The notes: generated by a model not told the origin, from the letters alone. DNA of 64,000 nucleotides from Rhizobium leguminosarum bv. viciae USDA 2370 (GCF_002008365.1 NZ_MRDL01000050.1:29770-93769), one strand, 5' to 3'; positions 1 to 8,701 are shown, counted from the first letter of the stretch. Numbers and translations: made by a program.

Positions 1-106
1 GCCGTTTGTTGTTCCTCATCTGCCTATTTTTCACGAGACTTGGCGGCATTGCTCACGGGGTTCGTCGGATAACGTGAATGTTATCAATGCAATGCGGCAT
101 CGCGTG

Positions 107-132
107 GGAACGATTTTTACCGGATCGGCGTT
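107..132 (+). promoter_or_regulatory. Candidate EcfG-type sigma promoter (GGAAC-N17-CGTT)
   Basis: The -35 GGAAC (107-111) and the -10 CGTT (129-132) are 17 bases apart, matching the alphaproteobacterial general-stress (EcfG/RpoE2) consensus. It lies about 185 bases before the ECF sigma gene at 316, so it could autoregulate that gene through a long leader. The rest of bases 1-315 shows no convincing gene. Confidence 0.55.
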
Positions 133-315
133 TCGAGTCCGGATCGTGTCGCCCTCCAGCCTTAGGACGATTCACAAACTGCCTCTTCGCGTCTATGTGC
201 ATTCTGTCATCATGAGAGGAGGGCTGCTTGACGAGCGAAAACGAGACGTTTGTCCGATATCGCACAGCAACGAATAAGATGTTTGGGACTTTCCTTTTGA
301 TCTCAGGAGAGAAAA

Positions 316-843
316 ATGACGTCTCTATCTTCACCACGTCCCGCGTCGCATTGCGAAGAAACATCTTCGATCGAGTTGGAGATTGTCGAACTGACACCGG
401 CTTTGCGCGCCTTTGCCCGAAGATTCCTGCGCAGTCAGGATGACGTCGATGATCTCGTGCAGGAAACGCTGGTGAAGGCGTTTAATTCGATCCAGCTCTA
501 CCAACCCGGCACCTCTCTCAGATCCTGGCTCTTCACCATCCTTCGAAACACGTTCTGCAGCAACTATCGTCGTCGGCAGCGCGAGCCGGTGGGAATGGAT
601 GTGACCGTGGCACAGATCGCAATCGCCCCGAGCCAGGAGTGGGCGCTTCGCGAGCGCGAGCTGCGACAGGCGCTGACGCGCCTTTCCGAGGACAGACGCC
701 GTGCGCTAACGCTAGTGGCCGCCGGAACGAGCTATGAAGATGCCGCACGGATCTGCGGCTGCCGGATCGGCACTTTGAAAAGCCGCGTCAGCCGCGCCCG
801 TGACACCTTGCAGTCGCTGCTTGGGAACCAACTGGTCGACTGA
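316..843 (+). CDS. RNA polymerase ECF sigma factor, EcfG/RpoE2-like
   Basis: A 175-residue extracytoplasmic-function sigma factor that would direct RNA polymerase to a stress regulon. Region 2 (about residues 20-85) carries the DDLVQET and LRSWLFTILRN motifs. Region 4 (about 115-170) has the YEDAARICGCRIGTLKSRVSRAR helix-turn-helix, close to the ECF15 group that runs the rhizobial general stress response. The start at 316 follows a good AGGAGA ribosome site. No NepR anti-sigma or PhyR gene is visible beside it, which is unusual for the primary EcfG copy and suggests an accessory paralogue. Several GGAAC-N16/17-NGTT sites downstream would be natural targets. The family call is firm; the subgroup is an inference from motif similarity. 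Confidence 0.88.
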   Translation: MTSLSSPRPASHCEETSSIELEIVELTPALRAFARRFLRSQDDVDDLVQETLVKAFNSIQLYQPGTSLRSWLFTILRNTFCSNYRRRQREPVGMDVTVAQIAIAPSQEWALRERELRQALTRLSEDRRRALTLVAAGTSYEDAARICGCRIGTLKSRVSRARDTLQSLLGNQLVD

Positions 844-1342
844 TCGCGCTCCTGCTTCCGCGATTCGTTACGTGTTGTCGAGCATGGTCCTCACACAGCC
901 TGTAAGCGGACGAAGAAGGAATGCCAATGTCCGTTCCATTCGAACCGATCGTGCCCCCGCCACCGGACCCGCTCGCTTTCCTGGCGAGGAGCCTTCTCCT
1001 GATCCGGAACCGGAGGAGGGCCGCCGCGCCAATCAGCCGGACATCGTCCCATTGCCCGACGTGAGGAATGCTTTGCCAAGGCCTTCGCCTCATATCAGTC
1101 CATCGCGCCAAATGGCGTTGTCATGCAGTTCAAAGGGAAATCAACTGAAGAGTGAGCCGGTTCCAAGGTCTGTCTGCGGTAAATGCCACCGGATGCCGCC
1201 TCGGGGAAGGACGTCACTTACTGGCGCTTGTCCGTCTGCATCCGCTTTGTCCTAAGCGTCTATCAAGCGTCATGCCGGCTGAGTGCCGCTACCTACGCTG
1301 CAGACGGACCATGTGCTCTGACCACGGCAGTCTGGTTGTCTC
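844..1342. other. Stretch without a convincing gene
   Basis: No recognisable gene lies here. A 45-codon frame at 927-1064 (starts MSVPFEPIVPPPPDP) has an AGAAGGA sequence upstream and could encode a short proline-rich peptide. It resembles nothing I know, so it is not called as a gene. Confidence 0.3.
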
Positions 1343-1368
1343 GGAACTTTCGATCGCGCCAGTCTGTT
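1343..1368 (+). promoter_or_regulatory. Candidate EcfG-type promoter (GGAAC-N17-TGTT)
   Basis: GGAAC at 1343-1347 is followed after 17 bases by TGTT at 1365-1368. It sits 25 bases before the start codon of the small gene at 1394. The -10 deviates at its first base, so support is moderate. Confidence 0.42.
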
Positions 1369-1393
1369 CGTACCTTTGTATGGAGGACGGTCT

Positions 1394-1567
1394 ATGTCCA
1401 GAAAGAACAATGACCCATCAAAGGTGGCCAATCCTAAAGAGCAGCCTGTCAATCGCCCTGAGCGTAAGGAAGCGCCACCGGAGCCTGGCGATCATAAACC
1501 TCCGGCTCGAGATATAAGGGAGGCACCGGTGCCCAACCCAAACGGCGATCCTGTCGACGAACCTTAG
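1394..1567 (+). CDS. Small hydrophilic proline-rich protein, unknown function
   Basis: A 57-residue protein starting MSRKNNDPSK, rich in Pro, Lys, Arg and Glu and without hydrophobic segments, so probably disordered and cytosolic. The start at 1394 is preferred over an in-frame ATG 18 bases upstream because a GGAGGA ribosome site lies between the two. A candidate EcfG promoter directly precedes it, suggesting a small stress-induced protein. I do not recognise a family, and no function can be assigned. Confidence 0.6.
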   Translation: MSRKNNDPSKVANPKEQPVNRPERKEAPPEPGDHKPPARDIREAPVPNPNGDPVDEP

Positions 1568-1705
1568 CAACTGCCAGACCGTCGTGAACCAACTTTTGGA
1601 TTGGGTTCGCTGTTGCCTGGACAAGGAAAATCCAACCGTCATCGCGATGACATCATCGATGTCTTTGATTTCTCGAGCGCCGGCCTTACTAGCTTTGCAA
1701 TCAAA

Positions 1706-2725
1706 TTATTCCTTGGCGTCGGAATAGTTCTTATATTGCAGCGTCTGAAGCGGCGCATCCAACCTCAGGATGAGCCCGGTTGGGGCGTAATCAAGAGAGA
1801 CCTCCCCGAAGGCGGACAGACTGGAGCTGACGAGCCGTGTGCCGAACCCCTTCTTGCTCGGAGCTTCCACCGCCGGGCCTCCGACCTCCTGCCAAATGAA
1901 GTTCAGGCGCTTGTCGCCCACCTCGTCTCGCACGAACCATTCGATTTTGACGGTCCCTGTATCTACCGACAGCGCACCATACTTGCTGGCGTTGGTGACG
2001 AGTTCGTGCAGCACGAGGGAGAAGCAAAGGGCTGCCTGTGGACCCAATTCAACTGCAGGACCGCTCGCTTGGAAACGTCCCGACGTCTCAAGTCCGAGAT
2101 TAATCGCGGTCGCCTCGACAATCGTTGCCATGGTCGTACCCAACCAATCCTGCTGCAGCAAAATGTCGTGCGCCTTTGAATAAGCATTGATGCGTGCCGT
2201 GATCGAATTCTCGGCATCCTCCATAGAGCTAGCGTTTCGGAAGGATTGGCTGGTGATCGCCTGAACGACGGCCAGCGTGTTTTTCATGCGGTGCGAGAGT
2301 TCGTGCATCAGGACGCGCTGTCGCTCCTCGTTTTCTCTCTGCTCGGTGCGATCTCTCAGAATCTTCACGAAACCCTCGACTTCGCCGTCGTCCGACGTCA
2401 ACGCCATCATCTGACCCGACGCCCAGAACAAAGAGCCGTCCTTGCGAACGTGCCAGCGCTCATCATTGCCATGACCTTCGGTTAAAGCGGCAGCCATTTC
2501 CGACTGGAGAATTCCGGCCAGCCTGTCTTCCTCGGTGAAAATCATGGCCGCGGGCTTGCCGATAATCTCAGCCTCGTCCCATCCGAGAATCCGGCGCGCA
2601 CCCTCATTCCACGTGGTCACCAAGCCATCCAGATCCATAGAGATGATCGCATACTCGATCGCGCTCTGCAGGATCGCTTCGAGAAAGCGCTCTCGGGAGC
2701 GGCTGGAACTGGAGAAGAGTTTCAT
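1706..2725 (-). CDS. PAS domain HWE-family sensor histidine kinase
   Basis: About 340 residues. A PAS domain (about 10-130) contains WNEGARRILGWDEAEIIGK and ends in a typical PAC segment. The kinase core follows: the phosphoacceptor box ELSHRMKNTLAVVQ, the N-box LHELVTNASKYGAL and the WQEVGG motif that defines HWE kinases. HWE kinases in alphaproteobacteria often feed the PhyR general stress pathway. The start is uncertain: ATGs at 2731 and 2725 fit where PAS homology begins, and an upstream frame extends to 2902 without family support. It is divergent from the LOV kinase at 2943 and shares about 220 bases of upstream DNA with it, so the two may be co-controlled. Confidence 0.85.
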   Translation of the reverse strand: MKLFSSSSRSRERFLEAILQSAIEYAIISMDLDGLVTTWNEGARRILGWDEAEIIGKPAAMIFTEEDRLAGILQSEMAAALTEGHGNDERWHVRKDGSLFWASGQMMALTSDDGEVEGFVKILRDRTEQRENEERQRVLMHELSHRMKNTLAVVQAITSQSFRNASSMEDAENSITARINAYSKAHDILLQQDWLGTTMATIVEATAINLGLETSGRFQASGPAVELGPQAALCFSLVLHELVTNASKYGALSVDTGTVKIEWFVRDEVGDKRLNFIWQEVGGPAVEAPSKKGFGTRLVSSSLSAFGEVSLDYAPTGLILRLDAPLQTLQYKNYSDAKE

Positions 2726-2942
2726 GATCATATGGTGCGCCTGATCCTTCGGAGCTGCAAGGGTGATCGACCACATCCAGATTCTATAGCGGGGGCCATC
2801 GTGTTGGCCAAGATCGTGGGTGTGTGGCACTTCGTCCGGCAGGTGTCGGATGAGTGAATCGAGTACGTCACGCAAGCGATCTTCTCGGAAACAAAGATAC
2901 ACAAGCTACGTTATCAGCCGACGACTTTGTGAGCGTGGAAGC

Positions 2943-3980
2943 ATGACAGCCCATACCAAAGAAAAACTCCACGGGGATTTGCCCTCCGCATCTTCAAAAG
3001 CAGCTTCTGCCGATCGGAAAGAGTTGGCAGCGATCGCATTTGAACGCACCAGGATGCCGATGGTCGTCACCGACGGCCGCAAACCCGATCTTCCGATCGT
3101 GCTCGCGAACAAGGCATTCCTCGAGCTGACAGGTTACACGGCCCAAGAAGTGCTAGGCCGCAACTGTCGTTTCCTGCAGGGCCCCGCGACGTCTCCAATC
3201 GCCGTCGCAGAAATTCGTGCCGCTATCGCCGGCGAGCGTGAGGTCAGCGTCGAGATCCTCAATTACAAGAAGAGTGGGGAGCAGTTCTGGAATCGCTTGC
3301 ATCTCAGTCCCGTCCATGGGGATGACGGAAGGATCCTGTATTTCTTCGGGTCTCAAATCGACATGACGGAATACCGGCGGATCGAGGCACTGGAGGCCTC
3401 CGAACATCGCCTGCTGATGGAGGTCGACCATCGATCCAAGAATGTCTTGGCGATCGTCGACAGCATCGTCCGCCTGAGCAACGCCGAAGACCCCGCGCTT
3501 TACGCCGCCGCCATTCAACACCGCGTGCACGCGCTCGCCCGTGCCCATACCTTGCTTGCTGCACGGGGATGGACAAACATTTCTGTTGAGGAACTCATTC
3601 GCCAACAGGTGACGCCGTTCGCGTCCACCCGCGCCTTTTTTAGCGGGCCGGATGTCAAAATGCCTGCGCCGGTCGTTCAGCCTCTTGCGCTCGTACTCCA
3701 TGAGCTCGCGGTCAACGCAGCCCATCACGGTGCCCTTGCCAATGCACAAGGCAGGCTTTCGATCAGTTGGAAGCCCGGACCATCAGGGGCCGGCTTTTAC
3801 ATCCGTTGGCAGGAGGTGGGCGCCCCCACTCCACCCAAATTGGCCAAACGAGGTTTTGGTACGGTGATTGTCGGCGCAATGGTTGAAAAGCAGCTTAAAG
3901 GACGCCTTCAGAAAATCTGGTCGGACGAAGGGCTGCTTATCGACATTGAGATCCCATCGGCAGGCTCGACCTCCGCATAA
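2943..3980 (+). CDS. Blue-light LOV-domain HWE histidine kinase
   Basis: A 345-residue photosensory kinase. The LOV domain (about residues 28-145) carries the flavin motif GRNCRFLQG; Cys75 is the residue that forms the light-driven FMN adduct. The core has the box VDHRSKNVLAIVDSIV (His163), the N-box LHELAVNAAHHGAL and the WQEVG signature of HWE kinases. The layout matches Brucella-type LOV-HK, which links light to the general stress response. Start 2943 is chosen because residues upstream of MTAHTKEK have no family similarity. It is divergent from the PAS-HWE kinase. The architecture is certain; the output pathway is inferred from relatives and from the nearby ECF sigma factor. Confidence 0.92.
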   Translation: MTAHTKEKLHGDLPSASSKAASADRKELAAIAFERTRMPMVVTDGRKPDLPIVLANKAFLELTGYTAQEVLGRNCRFLQGPATSPIAVAEIRAAIAGEREVSVEILNYKKSGEQFWNRLHLSPVHGDDGRILYFFGSQIDMTEYRRIEALEASEHRLLMEVDHRSKNVLAIVDSIVRLSNAEDPALYAAAIQHRVHALARAHTLLAARGWTNISVEELIRQQVTPFASTRAFFSGPDVKMPAPVVQPLALVLHELAVNAAHHGALANAQGRLSISWKPGPSGAGFYIRWQEVGAPTPPKLAKRGFGTVIVGAMVEKQLKGRLQKIWSDEGLLIDIEIPSAGSTSA

Positions 3981-4144
3981 CGACACCTCGGCGCAAGAGA
4001 AGTGAGGAAGGGACCCGCCCTCGAAATTAGAGACGGCCCCCGGTGACTCGGAAATGGGATTGATTGTGATGGCCCTTGAACAGCCGGGGACCTGCCCCAA
4101 TATGATTTTCATAAGGACCATTGGTGGCATGAAAGGAGGAAAAG

Positions 4145-4456
4145 ATGCCGCTGAACGATGTTCCGTGGACCCGGCCGGTGAGAATCCGGCTGCAGTGCGG
4201 TTTGGAGCGCACCTTCACAGGAGCCTACGACGCCTTGGATTTTCTCGAGAACGAATGGCCGCTGCGTCATGGAGAGCGCCATGAACGCGCGGTGAAGACG
4301 TGCCGTGGCGCTCTCAACGGGGCTGTTCCCAGCATCGTCGCGCGCGAGGCCTTCGTGGCGGCCTGCCTCGAAGCCGGCATGCCGTCCATCCTTGCCCCGT
4401 GGAAGAGAAAGCCGACCACGCATCCGGCTCGGCCAGCACGTCTCGTTGCCAGTTAA
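4145..4456 (+). CDS. DUF982 domain protein
   Basis: A 103-residue member of the small rhizobial DUF982 family. The visible family pattern runs from an N-terminal beta segment, through the A-x-x-A-L-x-F-L-x-x-x-W-P motif (YDALDFLENEWP), to the C-terminal AREAFVAACLEAGM helix. Length is normal for the family. The start is set by a strong GGAGG ribosome site at about 4135. Function is unknown. DUF982 genes are often numerous on rhizobial plasmids, and its place between a LOV kinase and DUF6766 fits the stress block. Confidence 0.8.
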   Translation: MPLNDVPWTRPVRIRLQCGLERTFTGAYDALDFLENEWPLRHGERHERAVKTCRGALNGAVPSIVAREAFVAACLEAGMPSILAPWKRKPTTHPARPARLVAS

Positions 4457-4719
4457 AGCAGAAACGATGATCTCGCCTCGGGTGGGGCGAGGTCTGGTAT
4501 AAGCGCACTTTTCCTCGTAAATGGCTGGGCGAACGCCGTGATGGGACTTCCGGCTGTCAGCCGGCATTTCGCTGTCGGACGGGAGGGCGTCAAGCGTATG
4601 CAATCACCGAAGCAGCGGTTCGTATCCTTCGCGTCCTCCATGGCGCGCACAAATGGCCAGACACTTTGCCAACGCACGGAATCACCCACGAGGGCCGGCG
4701 CCGCACGACCGCATAAGTG

Positions 4720-4744
4720 GGAACGTAATTCCTGATGAGGGGTT
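4720..4744 (+). promoter_or_regulatory. Candidate EcfG-type promoter (GGAAC-N16-GGTT)
   Basis: GGAAC at 4720-4724 and GGTT at 4741-4744 are 16 bases apart. The site lies 35 bases before the DUF6766 start codon, an appropriate distance. The sigma factor at 316 or a chromosomal EcfG is the likely user. Confidence 0.52.
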
Positions 4745-4778
4745 ACTGCGAAGCAGTATCTCGGAAGAGGGAAACACG

Positions 4779-5438
4779 ATGCGTCCTTTACGCGACAACG
4801 GACTGTCGATCACTCTCGCAACGGCATCGCTGTTGACGATCGGTGGCATGCTGGTAACGGGTTATTTTGTCTACGATTACCAACTCGCCGAGCATGGTGC
4901 TGCGCAGATTGGACTGGCAGCCTACGCTGCGTCCGGGCATTTCCTTTCATCGCTTTTTGAGAACTGGGAAAGCGAATTTTTGCAGATGTCGGCCTACGTG
5001 ATGCTGACCGCTTTTCTCTTCCAGCGAGGATCGGCTGAATCCAAGGATCCGGACGAGCCTGCCGAGCAGGATGAGGACCCCGCCTTAAGGCAGAATGACC
5101 CAGAGGTGCCGTGGCCGGTCCGCGTTGGCGGCTTCACAAGATTTCTCTATTCCTACTCGTTGGGGATCGCACTTGGCATGCTGTTTCTTGTAACCTTTTT
5201 GCTGCATCTTCGCTACAGCGCGAAGGCCGAGAGCGCCGAGGCGCTGATACACGGTCAGCCTCCAATCACCATGGTCGACCATCTTGCGAGTGCGCAGTTC
5301 TGGTTCGAATCCCTGCAGAACTGGCAATCTGAATTCCTGTCGACCGCGGTCGTGGTCGTTCTGTCGATCTTCCTGCGCTTTAAGGGGTCGCCGGAGTCAA
5401 AGCCTGTCGCTTCCTCGCATCGCGAGACGGGGGCCTGA
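4779..5438 (+). CDS. DUF6766 family membrane protein
   Basis: A 219-residue protein with about four hydrophobic segments (residues near 12-32, 60-90, 130-155 and 190-210). It contains the repeated motif ENWESEFLQM and QNWQSEFLST, each followed by a hydrophobic stretch and then RGSAESKDPD or KGSPESK. This internal repeat is characteristic of DUF6766. The start at 4779 follows GAAGAGGG and a candidate EcfG promoter, so stress induction is likely. Function is unknown; it should reside in the inner membrane. Confidence 0.78.
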   Translation: MRPLRDNGLSITLATASLLTIGGMLVTGYFVYDYQLAEHGAAQIGLAAYAASGHFLSSLFENWESEFLQMSAYVMLTAFLFQRGSAESKDPDEPAEQDEDPALRQNDPEVPWPVRVGGFTRFLYSYSLGIALGMLFLVTFLLHLRYSAKAESAEALIHGQPPITMVDHLASAQFWFESLQNWQSEFLSTAVVVVLSIFLRFKGSPESKPVASSHRETGA

Positions 5439-5671
5439 ACACTTCGAGATCTGTATGGACGGGGGGCATGTTTTTCGAAAGCTTCAAACTTGAGACCCTG
5501 CAGATAGCGTCCGGCGAGACGCGTGTGCCCGCGCTTCGCCTGGCCGGCCATCGCACCCAAGTTCGTGATGACGAAAAATTCGACCGGGCCGCTTTTGGTC
5601 ATCCGCTGATAACGTTCTGGCATCTTGAAAGCCGTTACCTTCGAGATAGTTATGCGTGACGGGAGGAGCGC

Positions 5672-6985
5672 ATGGAAACTTCATTCAGTGACCCATTGCC
5701 ACGCGAAGCGCACCCGACACCCCGCGCGGCTGGAAAGCATGGTTCGGTCCTGAAGCAGCTCGGTCCCGGACTGATTACCGGAGCCGCCGACGACGATCCA
5801 AGCGGTATCGCGACCTACTCGCAGGCCGGAGCTCAGTTCGGCTTCAATATGCTCTGGACGATGCTGCTGACCTATCCATTGATGTCGGCGATCCAGCTCA
5901 TCAGCGCCCGCATCGGCCGTGTCACGGGATGCGGCCTCGCCACCAACATCGGGGCGATATGGCCCAAGCCAGTTGTCGTCGGACTGGTACTGCTTCTATT
6001 CGTGGCGAACACGATTAACATCGGTGCCAACCTTGCTGCAATGGGAGCTTCCGCGGAACTCGCCACTGGAATACCGAGTCTTCCGGTAACCATGGTTTTC
6101 GCTGTTCTGTCCCTCACGATGCAGATGTTCATTCGCTACGAAAGCTACGCACGATATCTCAAATGGCTGACGCTCGTGTTGTTGAGCTATGCCGCCGTTC
6201 TGTTCGTTGTCGAGATCGATTGGGTCGCGGCTCTGAAGGGCTTCATATGGCCGTCCTTTCCCCTGTCAGGGGACAGTTTTACGGTCATCGTGGCGATCCT
6301 CGGAACCACGATCAGCCCCTACCTTTTTTTCTGGCAATCGAGCCAAGAGGTCGAGGAGATTGATGGCAACGACAGCGCAGAGCCGCTCAAGAGCGACCCG
6401 AGACAGGCTCCGAAGGAACTCAAGCGAATCCGTCTCGACACCTTTGCCGGAATGGCGGTTTCCAACATCGTCGCGATCGCCATCATCATGAGCACCGCAG
6501 CCACACTCCATGCTCATGGCAAGACCGAGATTGCGTCGGCTGCCGATGTCGCCGAGGCCCTCAAACCTCTCGCGGGCGAGTTCGCATTCGTGCTGTTCAG
6601 CCTCGGCATCATCGGGACCGGCATGCTGTCCATTCCGGTGCTTGCGGGATCCGCAGCCTATGCCTTTGGCGAGAGCCAGGACTGGAAATGTGGCCTGGAG
6701 CACAAGCCGTGGGAGGCCTACGGGTTCTATGGAGTGATCGCGGCTGCCACCCTGCTGGGACTTGGCCTCGAGTTTATGCCTATCGATCCCATAAAAATGC
6801 TGTTTTGGAGTGCTGTTATCAACGGTTTCGTCGCGGTGCCGATCATGGTGGCAATGATGATGGTGGTCAGCCGTCACGAACGAATGAAACAATTCACAGC
6901 CTCCAAGACCGTTTTATTCTTCGGCTGGGCCGCCACCGTAGTCATGGCGATGGCGGCGATTGCAATGATCGTTCTCAAAACATGA
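5672..6985 (+). CDS. Nramp (SLC11)-family divalent-metal-like transporter, atypical site
   Basis: A 437-residue polytopic membrane protein with about eleven hydrophobic segments. The N-terminal GPGLITGAADDDPSGIATY aligns with Nramp helix 1 and GTTISPYLFFWQSSQ with helix 6. In classical Mn/Fe carriers these carry DPGN and ATVMPH, whose Asp, Asn and Met bind the metal. Here the Asn position is Gly45 and the Met position is Ser, with Asp42 kept. The protein therefore belongs to a divergent Nramp branch, and its substrate may not be manganese. It begins after a GGAGG site. No metal regulator lies next to it. Confidence 0.82.
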   Translation: METSFSDPLPREAHPTPRAAGKHGSVLKQLGPGLITGAADDDPSGIATYSQAGAQFGFNMLWTMLLTYPLMSAIQLISARIGRVTGCGLATNIGAIWPKPVVVGLVLLLFVANTINIGANLAAMGASAELATGIPSLPVTMVFAVLSLTMQMFIRYESYARYLKWLTLVLLSYAAVLFVVEIDWVAALKGFIWPSFPLSGDSFTVIVAILGTTISPYLFFWQSSQEVEEIDGNDSAEPLKSDPRQAPKELKRIRLDTFAGMAVSNIVAIAIIMSTAATLHAHGKTEIASAADVAEALKPLAGEFAFVLFSLGIIGTGMLSIPVLAGSAAYAFGESQDWKCGLEHKPWEAYGFYGVIAAATLLGLGLEFMPIDPIKMLFWSAVINGFVAVPIMVAMMMVVSRHERMKQFTASKTVLFFGWAATVVMAMAAIAMIVLKT

Positions 6986-7064
6986 CGTCCGCTGGAACCT
7001 CCCTCGGGCTGGCGGATTTTTACCAATGCCAATTCAAGTGTTCACCCCGCGCAATGGTCCCAAC

Positions 7065-7364
7065 CTAATGCAGCACTGAAAGCTTCGCCTGCCTCTCCAG
7101 AAGACCTTCGACGGTACCAATAAGCCTCGCGGCCCGCCGCAAGATGACCGCGCCGGTTGCGCTCACCGCGATGTCGTTGGACATCCTTTCCATACAGCCT
7201 GCCACCTCCATCATTGCCGTGCCGAGCTCGCTGTGGCCGATGCGGTCCGCCAGCCGTGCAAGGCGGCGGATGTTCTCCACATAGCGGGAAATCACCAAGA
7301 GCCGCTGTGGCACGGGATCATAGGTAGTGGTGACAATCCGAGGTCGGGTTTGCCTGACTTTCAT
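7065..7364 (-). CDS. Small helical protein, unknown function
   Basis: A 99-residue, Arg-rich and mostly helical protein without membrane segments or known motifs. It starts 14 bases after the end of the gene at 7379-7705 and probably shares its transcript. A 145-base segment of its 3' half (7081-7225) is repeated almost exactly at 19553-19697, where only a fragment remains, so this copy is the intact one. No family recognised. Confidence 0.62.
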   Translation of the reverse strand: MKVRQTRPRIVTTTYDPVPQRLLVISRYVENIRRLARLADRIGHSELGTAMMEVAGCMERMSNDIAVSATGAVILRRAARLIGTVEGLLERQAKLSVLH

Positions 7365-7378
7365 GTTCGGCCTCCCGC

Positions 7379-7705
7379 TTATCCAAGCAAAACCTCATGG
7401 CGCGCGGGCCGCGTCTGCGAGCCCTTGTCTCGCCACTCGTCGAGCTTCTTGAGCGCGTCAAGAATGTCTCTGTATCGAACCGGACGGGGAAGGCCCGGCG
7501 GATGGCGTAGTTCCGGCAACGATTCGACCGCGTGAAGGTCAGAAGCCCACGAAGCGAGAATTGCTCGTTTCTCGTCACTCGAAAGCCGCGCTGAGACGAC
7601 CTCCTCCGGGCGGTCGAAGTGTCGGTGCGGGTGAAGAATGTGCGACGCGGATATCGCGTCGACCGCCTCGTGGGGGGTAGTGTGTTCAGAGCCTTTCGTT
7701 TTCAT
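7379..7705 (-). CDS. Small conserved hypothetical protein
   Basis: A 108-residue soluble protein starting MKTKGSEHTTPHE. It contains the segment SDEKRAILASWASDLHAVESLPELR and a C-terminal PVRYRDILDALKKLDEW. The segment R-A-I-L-A-S-W-A-S-D is common in small rhizobial proteins of unknown role. A clear AGGAGA ribosome site precedes the start. It is the first gene of a probable two-gene unit with 7065-7364, transcribed away from hsp20. Confidence 0.7.
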   Translation of the reverse strand: MKTKGSEHTTPHEAVDAISASHILHPHRHFDRPEEVVSARLSSDEKRAILASWASDLHAVESLPELRHPPGLPRPVRYRDILDALKKLDEWRDKGSQTRPARHEVLLG

Positions 7706-7783
7706 CTTGCATCTCCTAAAAACTTCCAGCTAACGGAGCGAAAATCTCCAGGTGAAAAGGAGATTGTTTCAACGAAACCAGCA

Positions 7784-7835
7784 TTCAAGAGGTTCGAAGC
7801 GCGCCGCTCAAATTTTTTTTGAAGCGCCTCTTGAA
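7784..7835. repeat. Inverted repeat in the hsp20 upstream region
   Basis: TTCAAGAGG at 7784-7792 pairs perfectly with CCTCTTGAA at 7827-7835 across a 34-base spacer that holds a run of eight T. It lies between the divergent genes at 7705 and 7952. It may be an operator or the first stem of the hsp20 leader RNA. Confidence 0.45.
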
Positions 7836-7897
7836 TCAAAAAACGCTCGAGACCAGATCATTTTCCGTCGGTCGCCCGATGGGGCCGACAGCAACCA

Positions 7898-7951
7898 GGA
7901 GACGCCGGATTCCGCGTCTCCATTCCAACTCGCTTTACGAAGGATTTGGTT
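7898..7951 (+). promoter_or_regulatory. ROSE-like RNA thermometer before hsp20
   Basis: Two stems occupy the end of the leader. The first is GGAGACGC (7898-7905) with GCGTCTCC (7914-7921). The second is the diagnostic one: CCAA (7925-7928) and UCGCU (7930-7934) face AGGA (7941-7944) and UUGG across a short loop. UCGCU fits the UYGCU anti-Shine-Dalgarno motif of ROSE elements, which mask the ribosome site until heat melts them. The recognition rests on motif and pairing read by eye; the full upstream extent is unclear. Confidence 0.7.
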
Positions 7952-8428
7952 ATGAGAAACGACTTCGATTTCGCACCGCTCTATCGGTCCAGCATCGGCT
8001 TCGACCGTGTCTTTAACCTCTTGAACAACACGCAGCAGCGCCTGCAGGCCATCGACACCTGGCCGCCCTACGACATCGTCAAGACGGACGAGAACGGCTA
8101 TCGCATTAAGATGGCGCTCGCCGGCTTCGCCGACGCCGATCTCGAGATCACGCAAGAGCGCAACGTGCTCGTGGTGAAGGGTCAGAAGGCCGACGAGAAG
8201 GATGGTGAATACTTACATCGCGGTATCGCCGGCCGCGCCTTCGAGCGCCGCTTCGAACTCGCCGACCACGTCAAGGTGGAGAACGCTTCTTTGACGAACG
8301 GCCTTCTCAGCATCGAGCTTAAGCGGGAGATCCCAGAAGCGATGAAGCCCCGCAAGATCGCGATCGGCAGCAGGGCCGGAACACTGGCCCCTCTGCAGAT
8401 CGAAGGCGAAAAGCAGGAAGCCGCCTGA
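7952..8428 (+). CDS. Small heat shock protein, Hsp20/alpha-crystallin family
   Basis: A 158-residue ATP-independent holdase chaperone of the IbpA class. The N-terminus MRNDFDFAPLYRSSIGFDRVF is typical of class A rhizobial sHsps. The alpha-crystallin domain (about residues 35-135) includes PPYDIVKTDENGYRI, the GIAGRAFERRF segment and NGLLSIEL. The C-terminal extension has the I-x-I-like KIAI anchor. ATG 7952 is chosen because it is spaced correctly from the AGGA site at 7941-7944 that the ROSE-like hairpin covers. Expression should be heat-induced by translation control. Confidence 0.93.
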   Translation: MRNDFDFAPLYRSSIGFDRVFNLLNNTQQRLQAIDTWPPYDIVKTDENGYRIKMALAGFADADLEITQERNVLVVKGQKADEKDGEYLHRGIAGRAFERRFELADHVKVENASLTNGLLSIELKREIPEAMKPRKIAIGSRAGTLAPLQIEGEKQEAA

Positions 8429-8441
8429 TTTGAAGGAGGAG

Positions 8442-8470
8442 CGGGAGCGCTGTCTTGGGCGGCGCTCCCG
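8442..8470 (+). terminator. Terminator-like hairpin after hsp20
   Basis: A perfect 9-bp stem (CGGGAGCGC, 8442-8450; GCGCTCCCG, 8462-8470) begins 14 bases after the hsp20 stop codon. It lacks a strong U tract. The following DNA up to 8700 holds no gene I can support. Confidence 0.55.
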
Positions 8471-8701
8471 TCCGTGTGAAATAGAGAAGATTTCCCAAAA
8501 AGCGTGATACCGGTAACGCCTGAGCGCCGTACACCGAGCATGAGTGAGAGGAATTCGTGGGTGAGGGGCAGATCATTGTCCCGCAGCCGGTCTTGGCACA
8601 TCAAGCCCTGTATTTTGTGGCGTTTGTGATGAGCTGTGCAACATGAGAGAGAACGCTACCGTCGACGTTGAAACATACCCGCAGGCCTTCCATGGAGCCG
8701 A

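Noticed and set aside
228..443. Frame starting TTG just after a strong AGGAGG, overlapping the ECF gene
   Set aside because: It runs 128 bases into the sigma gene in another frame and does not resemble NepR or any known anti-sigma factor.
927..1064. 45-codon proline-rich frame with a ribosome-like site
   Set aside because: Too short, no family and ordinary composition for GC-rich noncoding DNA; noted only in the stretch entry.
2820..2942. Upstream 41-residue extension of the LOV kinase
   Set aside because: Rich in Ser/Arg/Lys with no LOV-HK similarity and no ribosome site; MTAHTKEK at 2943 fits the family.
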